A DNA stretch of 32,242 nucleotides from Dehalococcoidia bacterium LH_S1 (GTDB lineage: Bacteria > Chloroflexota > Dehalococcoidia > SZUA-161 > SpSt-899): assembly GCA_023660035.1 (NCBI GenBank), contig JAGXOF010000004.1, positions 1 to 32,242 on the forward strand, given 5' to 3'. Position numbers and translations under genes: made by a program. Every line of letters begins with the position of its first letter. Positions within the stretch are counted from its first letter, which is position 1. Shown here one piece after another: positions 24,008-32,190 of the stretch. The notes under the pieces were generated by a model. It saw nothing but the letters and a program-made list of their open reading frames with translations, did not search any database and was not told the origin of the DNA.

Positions 24008-24557
24008 ATGGCAAAGACATACAAATATGAGCACTTTATTCCCCAGTATTACAACATCACTACTAGTTGTATAGAGAACTATGCCATGGGAGTATTGGGC
24101 ATTGATTCGGAAGATATTCTCTTCTCAGCCTCCAAGGTCTTTTTTGCCTATGGTTTAGGCAACGCCCTTCTGTATTCTCTAGGGACTGGTGCCTCCGCCG
24201 TGCTGCTTCCTGACCGTCCTCTCCCAGAGACTGTTTTTGAAACCATCCAGAAGTATGGCGTGACTGTTTTCTTCGGAATCCCGACACTCTATGCCAACAT
24301 GCTCCGGGTGGAGAACGTGGAAGATAAATATGACCTGTCGTCGTTGCGCATTTGCACTTCGGCAGGGGAAGCGTTACCACAGGATGTGTTCAACGAATGG
24401 TAACGAGCCATCCGATAAACTTGCCAAGGATATTCAGTCGTATATGAAGAATAGCATATCACCATACAAATACCCCATGTGGATAGAGTTTGTGGACAGT
24501 CTCCCCAAGACATCAACAGGCAAGATTCAGCGGAATAAGTTAAGAAATCAGGCATAG
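24008..24557 (+). pseudogene. Benzoate-CoA ligase-like enzyme, internally deleted
   Basis: A member of the ANL ligase superfamily closest in wording to benzoate/4-hydroxybenzoate-CoA ligases. The start is good (AAGGAGG before ATG 24008). Residues 1-26 (HFIPQYYNITTSCIENY) match the true N-terminus, then about 190 residues are missing in frame. SASKVFFAYGLGNALLYSLG and TVFFGIPTLYANML follow, up to EALPQDVFNEW, where TAA stops at 24401-24403. The C-terminal end resumes in another frame near 24400: YMKNSISPYKYPMWIEFVDS and LPKTSTGKIQRNKLR with the catalytic Lys. The AMP P-loop and the adenylate motif are gone, so the product cannot be active. Confidence 0.85.
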
Positions 24558-24698
24558 TTGCCTCTGTTTGATAGTCCATTCTGATTACCGGGCTTAGGGG
24601 AGTGCTCTTTGTACTTGCTGCGGGTCCAGTAGTCTGGTTTTACCTTAGGAGATCACTCAGACGAACATCGATAGAATTGCTTACTGGGAAGGTTATGT

Positions 24699-26414
24699 AT
24701 GCAAACGGCACAGGACCTTAAGCGAACGCTACAGAGAATAGATGGAAAGGGGTACAAGGCGTACAAGGATACGGAAAGCTCATACGACTGCCGGGAGTAT
24801 GTGCTTATTATCGACCGTGTCCAGGGCGATCCTTTCGCTGCGCCGAGCCGGGTGCGGGTGCGAGTCTCTCAGAAGCTGGCCGGATTTCCCAAAGATTCCT
24901 ATGAGAGCAAAAGCCGCGAGATAGCATTGCGTGATTTCCTTACCCGCAGGTTTGCCGATGCTGCGAAGCGGTTTTGCAAGGGAAACAGGGGTACCGGGGC
25001 CGGCGGACTGATAGCGATAGACCGTCCCGGCCAGGAGATACAGGAGCGCACGTCTGTGTTCGTCTCCGACGAATATGTGGAGGCAAGGTTTGTGATGGGC
25101 CTCCCTGCGTTTGGGAGGAGTGTGGCGGGGCAGCACGCTGAAGCGATGTTCTTGGAGGAGTTGCCCCGGATTATCAAAGCCTCTCTGTTCGCTCGAAGCC
25201 TCGACCAGAATGCTTTATATGAGCATGTAAAGGTCGCAGAGGATGCTGATTTCCTGAGAAATAAGCTGGGAGAGATGGGGTTGGTGGCCTTCGTAGCCGA
25301 CGGAGCAATACTTCCCCGGGCCAGTGGCGTGGACCAGCGCCCACTGTCCAAAGGGAAGGTAATTCCCTTTGAGTCTCCCGATTCCATGCGAGTAGAAATC
25401 GAGTTGCCTAACCAGGGTACCGTAACTGGAATGGGCATACGTGAGGGCGTAACGCTGGTCGTAGGCGGAGGATATCACGGGAAGTCCACGCTTCTAAGTG
25501 CTCTGGAATTGGGCGTCTATAATCACCTGCCTGGCGATGGGAGAGAACTGGTTATCGCCAATCCGGATACCATGAAGATCCGGGCTGAGGACGGCAGGCG
25601 CATAGAGAAGGTGGATATCTCTTCCTTTATAGCGAATCTTCCCTTCGGGCAAGATACAACTGCGTTCTCGTCCGAGGACGCGAGCGGAAGCACTTCCCAG
25701 GCGGCGAATATAATAGAGGCACTGGAGGTGGGCGCACAGGTGATGCTCATCGACGAGGATACCTCCGCAACCAACTTTATGATACGGGACCACCGGATGC
25801 AGGAGCTGGTCTCCAAGGATAAAGAGCCGATAACTCCTTTTATAGACAAGATACAACAGCTTTACCGTGACCTTGGAGTCTCCACGATACTTGTTATAGG
25901 CGGCTCCGGCGACTACTTCGATGTTGCTGACCGTGTGATCTGCATGGCGGAGTACAAGCCCTATGACCTGACCAGCGAGGCAAGAGACATCGTTGAACGG
26001 TACAGGGCTGAACGCAAATCGGAAGGCGGTGAACACTTTGGTGAGATCATCGAGCGTACACCCCTGGCCGGCAGCTTCGACCCCAGTAAAGGCAAGAAGG
26101 ACGTAAAGATCTCCGCCAAAGGCCTTCATTCCATTGCCTTCGGCAGCCACAGTATAGACCTGAGCGCAATCGAGCAGCTTGTTGACGTGAGCCAGACGAG
26201 GGCACTCGGCGACGCGATATACTATGCCACGAAGTACATGGACGGTCGGAGGACCCTTAAGGAGATCATCGACGCTCTAATGAGGGACGTAAAGGAAAAG
26301 GGACTGCATGTTTTGAGTCCTCACCCTGTAGGGGACTATGCGGAGTTCAGGGGACTGGAGCTTGCCTCGGCAATCAACCGGCTCAGGACCCTCTCTGTGC
26401 AGAAGAAGGGGTGA
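24699..26414 (+). CDS. ABC-class predicted ATPase (COG3044 type)
   Basis: 571 residues, the standard size for the soluble 'predicted ATPase of the ABC class' family. The N-terminal 200 residues are family-specific (SYDCREYVLIIDRVQGDPFA, SKSREIALRDFLTRRF, DRPGQEIQERTSV). Walker A is VVGGGYHGKSTLLSALELG near 256-264, an ABC signature-like SGSTSQAANIIEALE lies near 335, Walker B is VMLIDEDTSATNFM near 348-361, and a switch-like LVIGGSGDYFDVADRVI follows. There are no membrane segments, so it is not a transporter subunit; the biological role is unknown. The frame and all nucleotide motifs are intact. It stands alone, between a ligase remnant and a 287-base gap. Confidence 0.9.
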   Translation: MQTAQDLKRTLQRIDGKGYKAYKDTESSYDCREYVLIIDRVQGDPFAAPSRVRVRVSQKLAGFPKDSYESKSREIALRDFLTRRFADAAKRFCKGNRGTGAGGLIAIDRPGQEIQERTSVFVSDEYVEARFVMGLPAFGRSVAGQHAEAMFLEELPRIIKASLFARSLDQNALYEHVKVAEDADFLRNKLGEMGLVAFVADGAILPRASGVDQRPLSKGKVIPFESPDSMRVEIELPNQGTVTGMGIREGVTLVVGGGYHGKSTLLSALELGVYNHLPGDGRELVIANPDTMKIRAEDGRRIEKVDISSFIANLPFGQDTTAFSSEDASGSTSQAANIIEALEVGAQVMLIDEDTSATNFMIRDHRMQELVSKDKEPITPFIDKIQQLYRDLGVSTILVIGGSGDYFDVADRVICMAEYKPYDLTSEARDIVERYRAERKSEGGEHFGEIIERTPLAGSFDPSKGKKDVKISAKGLHSIAFGSHSIDLSAIEQLVDVSQTRALGDAIYYATKYMDGRRTLKEIIDALMRDVKEKGLHVLSPHPVGDYAEFRGLELASAINRLRTLSVQKKG

Positions 26415-26701
26415 TGTGACCACGTTACCAAAGCCGCAGGCTGAAGCCTGGGCGAATTGATGCTTGGAGGTTAGTGCAATAAGATATCACAGCAGCAGCG
26501 CAGGCGATCTCGTACCTAGGGAGTTTGCATGAAGTCTGAGGAAAGAGAAAAGAACAACTATCTCGTTACATCTGGTACATGAATTGGGGGAAATCAGGAT
26601 CAGTTATGACCATTCTATCCTGTCTTGGGCCCTTAGATAAATAATAGCGGCAGTTGGCTTCATAAAAGAGCAAGACCTACCATTTCCTTCTTCTCCCTGT
26701 A
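26415..26701. other. Intergenic region, nothing recognised
   Basis: Only a short dyad CAGGCT-GA-AGCCTG just after the ATPase gene, without a T-run. There is no ORF above about 20 codons with a ribosome site. Confidence 0.4.
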
Positions 26702-27069
26702 TCACTCATGTTTATAGGGACTTTCCTCATCTCCTGTGACCTGAGTGACATTAATAGTAATCCATTGGTCCCTCACGTTTACACCCCCGAATTCAAGATG
26801 GACATACAGGATATACGACCCTGGTGGAACATCAGCAGTCGTTTGTACAAGGATGCTTGCTTTCTCTGCCAATTGATACATAACAAAGCTCAGAGGATCC
26901 AGGTTTCTAATGTGCCTTCCCTCGGGAAAGGATATCTGATTCATGCTTCCGATGTCCTTCACTCTACGCACTGAAAGGGAACAATCGAGGTTTTCATCTA
27001 TTTCCCTCTCCACTGTAAGGTCGAACCATTCGTTTTTACCGGCTTCAACATCGATTGTCTGGGGAGAAC
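26702..27069 (-). pseudogene. Extracellular beta-domain protein, 5'-truncated by IS
   Basis: The frame is open from the IS5 end remnant (27073) to the stop at 26702, about 122 codons, with no proper start: upstream codons read QTIDVEAGKNEWFDLTVE before the GTG at 27013. ADVPPGSYILYVHLEFGG and DQWITINVTQ suggest the last strands of a NEW1- or Ig-like extracellular domain, where the PPGSYIL turn is typical. I do not recognise a family. The native N-terminus, and with it any signal peptide, was removed at the IS junction. It differs from the repeat protein at the left end of the window, which is also cut at an IS end. Confidence 0.6.
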
Positions 27070-27072
27070 TAA

Positions 27073-27142
27073 GAACTTATCCGTAAATAATATACACTTT
27101 TCCATAGATCTTGTTATGCTGGTCTCTATAATAAACCCTTAT
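27073..27142 (-). mobile_element. IS5-family end remnant
   Basis: Starts with GAACTTATCCGTAAATAA, the same tip as 2359 in the complete IS5, and continues through the transposase-upstream segment (AATAAGGGTTTATTATAGAG on the minus strand) up to the transposase ribosome site, where the match stops. The transposase gene is absent. It provides the empty-site version of the sequence that carries the MITE in the complete copy. Confidence 0.85.
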
Positions 27143-28158
27143 TATAGTTAAGTGCATAATCCTCCATAGCAAAGGGAAGCCGGGAGAGGAATTTATCTAC
27201 CCATGACTTGGCGAAGTTCAGCCTTTGGGATAGACAATCAAACGTATGTCCTACTATTTGCTTGAGATTATCCAGATGTTTTACAAAACTTACAGAAACG
27301 ACCCTCTTTATGCTCTTCCAGATAAACTCTATTGGATTGAGATCTGGGGAATATGGCGGCAGATACGTCAGATATATCCCCATGCCTTCTGCTTCCTCTC
27401 GCACTCTCCTGGCCTTGTGAGTAGAGAATGAGAAACCCTACAAAGCTCTCTGTTTTTGAATCGGCTGCAAACTCTCGAACACTCGTGCCCCTTAAGGCGT
27501 AAAAGCCCACTGTGTTAGCCTTCATCTTCTGCGTGTTTTTCTTCATCTCCGGTTTGCCAAAGCTCCATACCCTTACCGTGTTGGCTGTGAGTTGTGGTGC
27601 ACTCTCATCTGCAAACCCAAGGGCTATCTCCTCAAACCAGTAGCCTTTCGCCTCCATCAAATATTTGGAACTTAACTCCAATTGCTTACCCAGTAACTCC
27701 TCTGCATTATCCGGTCTTATGTAATCCTTCGGATATGGCTTGGAGAAATTCATCCTGAGCTTGCCTCTCAGAATCCTCCGTACCTGGTGGTGAGATAATC
27801 TCACACCAAATCTCTCTGCTATAAGTTCCACTACCTCTGAGGTTTGCCAATAGTCCTTCTCCTTAAGTAGCTCCTCCATACATCTCACGTTCTCATCACT
27901 AAGCTTTGATGGCCTGCCTCTTTCTGAGTTATGCTTGAATAGCAGCCCATCATATCCGTCTTTGTTCCACTTTCTTATCCACTCATAAGCTGTAGAATGA
28001 GGCATATCGAACAGCCTCGCTGCTTGCTCAAAAGATGTCTTGCAGTTTGCCAAAGCGTTCAAGACCCCGATCTTTTTCCAAACACTGAAGTCCACCTCCC
28101 TTTTCAACAATTCCTCTACAAGTTCAGGATCATTTATCTGTATTTTGTCTCCCTTCAT
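27126..28158 (-). pseudogene. IS630-family transposase, internally deleted
   Basis: ATG 28158 opens a typical IS630 protein: an N-terminal helix-turn-helix (FEQAARLFDMPHSTAYEWIR), a GRPSKLS linker, a second HTH with HHQVRRILRGKLRMNFSKP, and the first catalytic Asp in LGFADESAPQL. After FVGFLI the frame is lost and about 35 residues, including the second Asp (LDN..), are missing. The other frame resumes at about 27430 with HKARRVREEAEGMG and YLPPYSPDLNPIEFIWKSIK, which contains the third acid. The last codons read into the IS5 remnant. Two catalytic acids remain, so it is inactive. Its 3' end is the source of the scar at 55-108. Confidence 0.88.
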
Positions 28159-28216
28159 AATGGCTTAAGTATACCACATTATGCAGCTTAATGCAGCTTA
28201 ATGCAACTTAGTATAA
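27143..28216 (-). mobile_element. IS630-type element, defective
   Basis: The left tip reads TTATAGTTAAGTGCATAAT (27142-27160). The right side has the related TGCAACTTAGTATAA (28202-28216, to be read in complement), with TA at the outer edge, as expected for TA-targeting IS630 elements. The right tip is stretched by the 10-bp tandem repeat at 28181-28210. The element abuts the IS5 remnant on the left. Confidence 0.65.
28181..28210 (+). repeat. Three 10-bp tandem repeats at the IS630 end
   Basis: ATGCAGCTTA twice, then ATGCAACTTA. They lie in the terminal repeat of the IS630-type element and probably arose by slippage or serve as transposase sites. Confidence 0.8.
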
Positions 28217-28349
28217 CTGGTACATCTGACTAAGTCAATTTGCTGGTATGAGTGCTCCGGTTATAACGGAATGCACTGCCCCAGTGAGGCCGTAGATGAC
28301 CTCCCCTTGAGAGCCTGCTGGCAATAGTGAAGCTAAGAAGATATAGGGC

Positions 28350-28390
28350 GTGACAACAGGTCATGGTCTTAGTAAACTAGAGGTAAACTA
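28350..28390 (+). promoter_or_regulatory. Promoter with 11-bp-spaced direct repeats
   Basis: GTGACA (28350-28355), 17 bases, TAAACT (28373-28378). The -10 box lies in the first of two exact 8-bp repeats GTAAACTA (28372-28379 and 28383-28390) whose period of 11 is one helical turn, as expected of an operator. GGGAGGTGG at 28394 is the ribosome site of the next gene. Confidence 0.55.
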
Positions 28391-28405
28391 ACTGGGAGGT
28401 GGTTA

Positions 28406-28801
28406 ATGGCAGATCTCGTAGCATACAGCCTTAAGGTTGATCCTGACGACCTGGAGAGGGCCAAGAGGTTTTACGCCCGTCGAGGGGTGCTGCTTCAGGA
28501 TATTGTGCGGGGTGTGATACGGATGGCCAGCGGCTGTGAATCATGCCTTGCCCTGGCGGAATCGAATGCACCCCTTGAGCAGGTTCAGAGTTCGATGGCG
28601 GGAATGCTGGCTGATGCCCAGCAGACATGGCGGCTAAACGGGCTTTTCCAAGATACGATATTCGACCTGGCCCGCAGATGCAACATCCAAGAGGACTTCA
28701 TCACCAATGTTCTTGTGGAAGCGCAACACCAGAAATTCAGTGGGGGTAGTGGGGAGACAACGGGAGAAGTTAAGGGGGTTAACCATGGGGAACACGACTA
28801 A
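28406..28801 (+). CDS. Hypothetical protein of the integrative element
   Basis: 131 residues, not recognised. Mostly helical: residues 10-45 (PDDLERAKRFYARRGVLLQD) look like a short regulatory or ribbon-helix-helix type start, and a CESC pair lies near 43-46. The C-terminal 20 residues are Gly/Glu-rich and disordered. The strong ribosome site GGGAGGTGG and the direct repeats upstream support a real gene. It overlaps the next gene by 17 bases, so both are coupled. It is the first gene right of the IS630 remnant and shares orientation with the serine recombinase, which suggests element-borne regulation or excision functions, without proof. Confidence 0.6.
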   Translation: MADLVAYSLKVDPDDLERAKRFYARRGVLLQDIVRGVIRMASGCESCLALAESNAPLEQVQSSMAGMLADAQQTWRLNGLFQDTIFDLARRCNIQEDFITNVLVEAQHQKFSGGSGETTGEVKGVNHGEHD

Positions 28802-29292
28802 TCGGCAGCCTGTAGATTGGCTGAGGGTAGCTCTACAGAACGTGCTGGAGGCTGCCCCGGTACAGGGCTACGCAAAAAAGCAAGCGAATACCTTAGTGCA
28901 GCAGATGCCGGAGTGGCTGTTGCTGAGATGGTCCGAGGCAAACGGGATTAACTCAGCTGCGGGTTGCCACTCGGTACCCCAACTTCCGGAGATGTTTCTT
29001 ACCGACATGGGGCGAACTCAAGTCGAACAATACGTGGAGACGCACCGGTGTGTGCCACTGGCTCGAAGTTTAAGGCGTATAGTCTCCGCAGTAACCAAGC
29101 TCGATGCTGAGGGGAGGCTTCCCTGTAGCTACTCCGAGGTTGTGTATGCCACAGCCGCTGTGGCCATGGGGAACCGTACAGTTGAGGGCAAACAATGCGG
29201 CCTTAAGCGAAGTGCACCGAATGCTGGACTGCGAGTACGGGGAGTGGGTTAGTGCCCGGCTCCAAGAAGCGATACAGTGGCTTAGGATGTAA
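28785..29292 (+). pseudogene. Hypothetical protein, probable frameshift near 29180
   Basis: Start ATG 28785 with AAGGGGG upstream, inside the end of the preceding gene. The first frame gives about 130 residues of helical protein (VDWLRVALQNVLEAAPVQGY, NTLVQQMPEWLLLRW, PLARSLRRIVSAVTKLD). After VAMGNRTVEG it turns into low-quality text and ends at 29252. The +1 frame from about 29180 continues with RANNAALSEVHRMLDCEYGE and WVSARLQEAIQWLRM to a TAA at 29290-29292, which reads like the true C-terminus. A one-base shift next to a GGGG run is likely. Family unknown. Confidence 0.6.
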
Positions 29293-29438
29293 GAACCTAC
29301 TTTGCAGATCCGGCAAGGCGAACGCAGCGCAATGTGGGAGGCTCTGTGGATGGCAATAGTCACGGGAGGCGATGACCAATGATTATACCAAGTGATGGCC
29401 GTGCCGTCTCCAGCGAAAAATTTTCAGGAGGTCAGGAA

Positions 29439-31076
29439 ATGAGCGACACAAAAAGTGCCGCTATTTGGGTGAGGGTGAGCACCGAGGAGCAACAATCCCT
29501 GGACTACCAGGTTGCTGATGTCAAAGGGTGGCTGGAGTCCCAGGGCTATGGGGTTCCGGACGACCGGGTGCTTAAGGGCTATTGGACAAGCTTGGCCACG
29601 CTAGATTGCCCAGAAATGCAGGCCCCCTTGTCCTGGGTCAGGAACAAAGAGATTGACGCGATTGGCATTTGGCATACCGACTGGCTAAGTGGTAGGCCGG
29701 CCCACAAGGTCTTCATGCTAGACTTGTGCCAGCGCAACAACGTCACGGTCTTATCGAAGAACTCCCCCCTTATCGAGGGCCGTGAGGGCAAGCTCCTGGA
29801 GTATGTACAAGCATATGGCAAGGAAGGCCAGGTCCTTTACGCCCAGGAAGGGTCCAAGGGGAAACTTCACGACAGGGCTAAGCGCCTGGGATTACCCACT
29901 ACCTGCCAGCCGCCTTATGGGTACCACTGGAGCGATACACGTACGGAATTGCTTCCCATACCTCAGTGGGAAAACAGGCGTACCATAGTGAGGCTCTACC
30001 TTGAGGGCGGCACCATTCACGGGATAAAGAGAGAACTCCATGAACGTACGATCCCCAGCCCTAAAGGTCTGGGATGGTGGCCGCAGCCTACCATCTGGGG
30101 AATATTGGTGGACTCGGTCAACTGCGGCGAATACACAGCCCTGAGGCGGTAGTCCATTGAGCCACAGACCCGCAAGGGCAAGCGCAGTGGGCAGCGAACC
30201 TACGGGAAAACTTCTTCGAAGCGCGCCCAGGGGATATCTCTGGCCAACATAGAGGTCAGGAGCCCCGTGTACAGCCGCGCCGAGCAGGCATGGATAAACC
30301 GCCGGCTCGAGCAGAACCGGCTCAATTCCCGCCGCAACGCCAAGCACGACTTTCTCCTCCGGGGATGGATTAAATACGAAGTGGACGGTCGCACATATGC
30401 CTGCAGGTACATCCGGGATGGGCTCTGGTCATATGAATATCCAGACAACGGCTTTCACGGGAAGGACCACCCCCACCCATACATCAACGGACCGTGGCTA
30501 GAGAAAATCGTTGAAGAACGGGGAAAGGAGCTTCTAACGAGCCAGGCCGTGTTGGAGAACGAATTGGGGCGTTCAGAGCAAGCGATCAGCGAAAGCATGG
30601 CCAACCTGGAAAGGGAAAACCGTAGTCTGGACCAGCGAAAGAACAGCAACGCAAATGCTGAGGTTCAGCTTCTGCTTGACCGTAGCCAGCACACGGAAGA
30701 AATCTCCGAGGAAGCTTTTCAGCGTGCTCTCACCAGGATACACACTGAAAGTGCTCACATAGATGAGCGCCAGAGGGAAGTAACAGCCCAAATGGAAGAC
30801 CTCGGCCACTCTGCTTCTTCGCTGGCAGGGCTGTCCCAGTTGCGTGAGCAGCTGGAGGAGCGGTTGGCGTCCACGGAATTCGCGGGCCGGAGGTTTGTGT
30901 TAGAGGCGCTTGGAGCAGAGGTAAGGGTAACGGCGGAGGGGCGGATAGAGGTTGAGTTCACCACCCCACAGGAGATACCAAAAGAGGAAATTGCATTAAG
31001 CAGAGGGGTGATAGCTTTGTGGCACATAAGAACATTTTGGTCAATGTCCTTGGAAGGGTGGTGGCCAGGCGTGTAA
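29439..31076 (+). pseudogene. Large serine recombinase with in-frame TAG
   Basis: ATG 29439 follows AGGAGGT by six bases. The resolvase domain starts with AAIWVRVSTEEQQSLDYQ, containing the nucleophilic Ser. The catalytic Arg block, normally DRLxR, reads HTDWLSGRP, with Trp at the Arg position (one C-to-T change). The recombinase domain follows (LGLPTTCQPPYGYHW, then TIPSPKGLGWWPQPTIWGIL). TAG at 30150-30152 interrupts after EYTALRR, but the same frame goes on without a break (IEPQTRKGKRSGQRTYGKTS) through the modified zinc-ribbon region (DFLLRGWIKYEVDGRTYAC) and a coiled coil (about 30500-30850) to a beta-rich tail. About 545 codons. The nonsense codon and the Arg loss suggest that it is dead. 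Confidence 0.82.
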
Positions 31077-31267
31077 TGCTGTTTAATGACGGCGTTACCC
31101 TGGAGCACAAAGGCTTACACGGTTACCTCAGAGCTTTGACGGGGAACGTCGTTAAGATGGTTCCCGTCGGTGGTGGTGATAGCGGTGAGCATACCACCAC
31201 AAAGGGCGTTAGGGTAGTTTGTGGAAGCTATGAGGCCTTTCTACCTGATGGCGTGGGTTACCGATAA
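31019..31267 (+). CDS. Hypothetical protein
   Basis: 82 residues from GTG 31019, overlapping the end of the recombinase by 58 bases. It is beta-rich, with KMVPVGGGDSG and a C-terminal KGVRVVCGSYEAFLPDGVGY. I do not recognise it. A ribosome site AGAGGGG lies rather far upstream. It may be a small element gene or a chance frame. Confidence 0.35.
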   Translation: MAHKNILVNVLGRVVARRVMLFNDGVTLEHKGLHGYLRALTGNVVKMVPVGGGDSGEHTTTKGVRVVCGSYEAFLPDGVGYR

Positions 31268-31339
31268 AATACCTATCACCTATTGCGGTGTTAGGGTGTT
31301 ACCACGCAACGCCGTTTGCCCTAACCTTGGGGGCCAGAG

Positions 31340-31620
31340 TTGGCCGAAGCCCTGTCAAGGGTATTGCCTTTTACCTCAAGGGATGATGCTAGACCCGTGT
31401 TGAATTGCGTCAAGTTCGAGATAAAGGACGGACAATTGACCCTTGTGGCTTCGGTTAGCTATACGCTGGCGGTGAATAGCTTTGACCTTGCTCAGGATGA
31501 TGGAGAAGTCCTTATTCACAGGGATGGTATAATGGAACTTATCCCAGTTCTGAAACGGGCAAGATGGGCAAGGCTGGGCATTGTAGCTGAGAATGACCCT
31601 GACGGTGGTATGGCTTCCAA
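31340..31620 (+). pseudogene. DNA polymerase III beta-clamp-like fragment
   Basis: TTG 31340 gives AEALSRVLPFTSRDDARPVL, NCVKFEIKDGQLTLVAS, SYTLAVNSFDLAQDDGEVL and MELIPVLKRARWARLGI. The arrangement R-P-V-L ... F-E ... G-x-L-T-L-V-A-S ... Y-x-L-A-V is that of one DnaN domain, here of a phage- or element-type clamp of which only about 90 residues remain. After LGIVAENDPDGG the frame runs antisense into the tyrosine recombinase gene, so the clamp ends at a junction near 31615. The true start is unclear, as 31268-31339 has no recognisable coding sequence. Confidence 0.55.
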
Positions 31621-31624
31621 TAGC

Positions 31625-31954
31625 CTAGAGCCAGGTGAAGAACGTTCTGATGCTGTAGTGGGTTTCCACACCGCTGGCGGATAGTGGCTTTTGCTGATGG
31701 TCTGCCTTTCCCACCCAGCGTGGGCGTTCCTGTAAATAAACCAGGTATTCCTCAAGGTGGGTGGCAGTGATCTCGCTGACGGGGAGCCAGCCCTGCGCCT
31801 CCGCGTAGTCGGCGAGGAAACGAAGGCACATCTCCACGGAGCCGATATAGCGTGGCGAGTACCGGGACGCCCTCAGGCTAATGATGTACCCTCTTGCCGC
31901 TTCTCTGAGCGGCAGTCTTGTTACAAGGATATTATCAGAAACCAACTCTGTCAC
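31625..31954 (-). pseudogene. Tyrosine recombinase, N-terminal domain only
   Basis: 109 residues match the SAM-like core-binding domain of phage-type integrases: LREAARGYIISLRASRYSPR, then VEMCLRFLADYAEAQGW, then ITATHLEEYLVYLQERPR, ending at HYSIRTFFTWL before a TAG. The catalytic domain with R..HxxR..Y is absent; beyond the stop the frame has no integrase features. The gene starts 40 bases downstream of tRNA-Gly on the same strand, the classical place for an integrase whose attachment site is the tRNA 3' end. Its truncation point coincides with that of the convergent clamp fragment. Confidence 0.8.
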
Positions 31955-31993
31955 CGCACCGGGCCCCTTGGCTCAAGGCTGGTTCAGCTTCAC

Positions 31994-32068
31994 TGGAGCG
32001 GAAGACGGGATTCGAACCCGCGACCTTCTCCTTGGGAGGGAGACGCTCTACCCCTGAGCTACTTCCGC
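31994..32068 (-). tRNA. tRNA-Gly (anticodon CCC)
   Basis: The cloverleaf folds with acceptor GCGGAAG / CTTCCGC, D-arm AGCTCAGGGGTAGAGC, anticodon stem TCTCC / GGAGA around the loop CTCCCAA (anticodon CCC) and T-arm CGCGGGTTCGAATCCCG. The 3' CCA is encoded (complement of 31994-31996). It reads GGG glycine codons. A truncated integrase follows directly. Confidence 0.95.
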
Positions 32069-32084
32069 CGGCTCACTTCTTTTT

Positions 32085-32190
32085 TTGCGTTTATTGAGTT
32101 CCTTGAGTTTGTTGCGTTTGGAGAGTTCTCTCTCATCTCCCCACCAATTCAATGCAAGGAACTCTATCCACTCAACAAACCCAACAAACT
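32085..32190. repeat. Imperfect inverted, gagtt/tgttg-rich repeat
   Basis: TTGAGTTCCTTGAGTTTGTT and following bases (32094-32130) are answered by aaggaactctatccactcaacaaacccaacaaac (32157-32190), which pair over much of their length. It lies just upstream of the tRNA on its strand; it could be a dispersed repeat or a transcription signal. No gene is seen from 32069 to the end of the window. Confidence 0.5.

Noticed and set aside
25494..26150. A 218-codon minus-strand frame.
   Set aside because: Antisense to the Walker A to Walker B part of the ABC-class ATPase; no independent support.
28181..28210. Three 10-bp tandem repeats as a CRISPR-like array.
   Set aside because: The unit is too short, there are no spacers, and it lies in an IS terminal repeat.
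12999..30152. In-frame TAG codons in the IS3 frame (12999) and the serine recombinase (30150), as a hint of TAG recoding.
   Set aside because: The padR, HAAS, aldolase and beta-repeat genes end in TAG at their natural ends, and no suppressor tRNA is seen. Simple nonsense mutation is enough.
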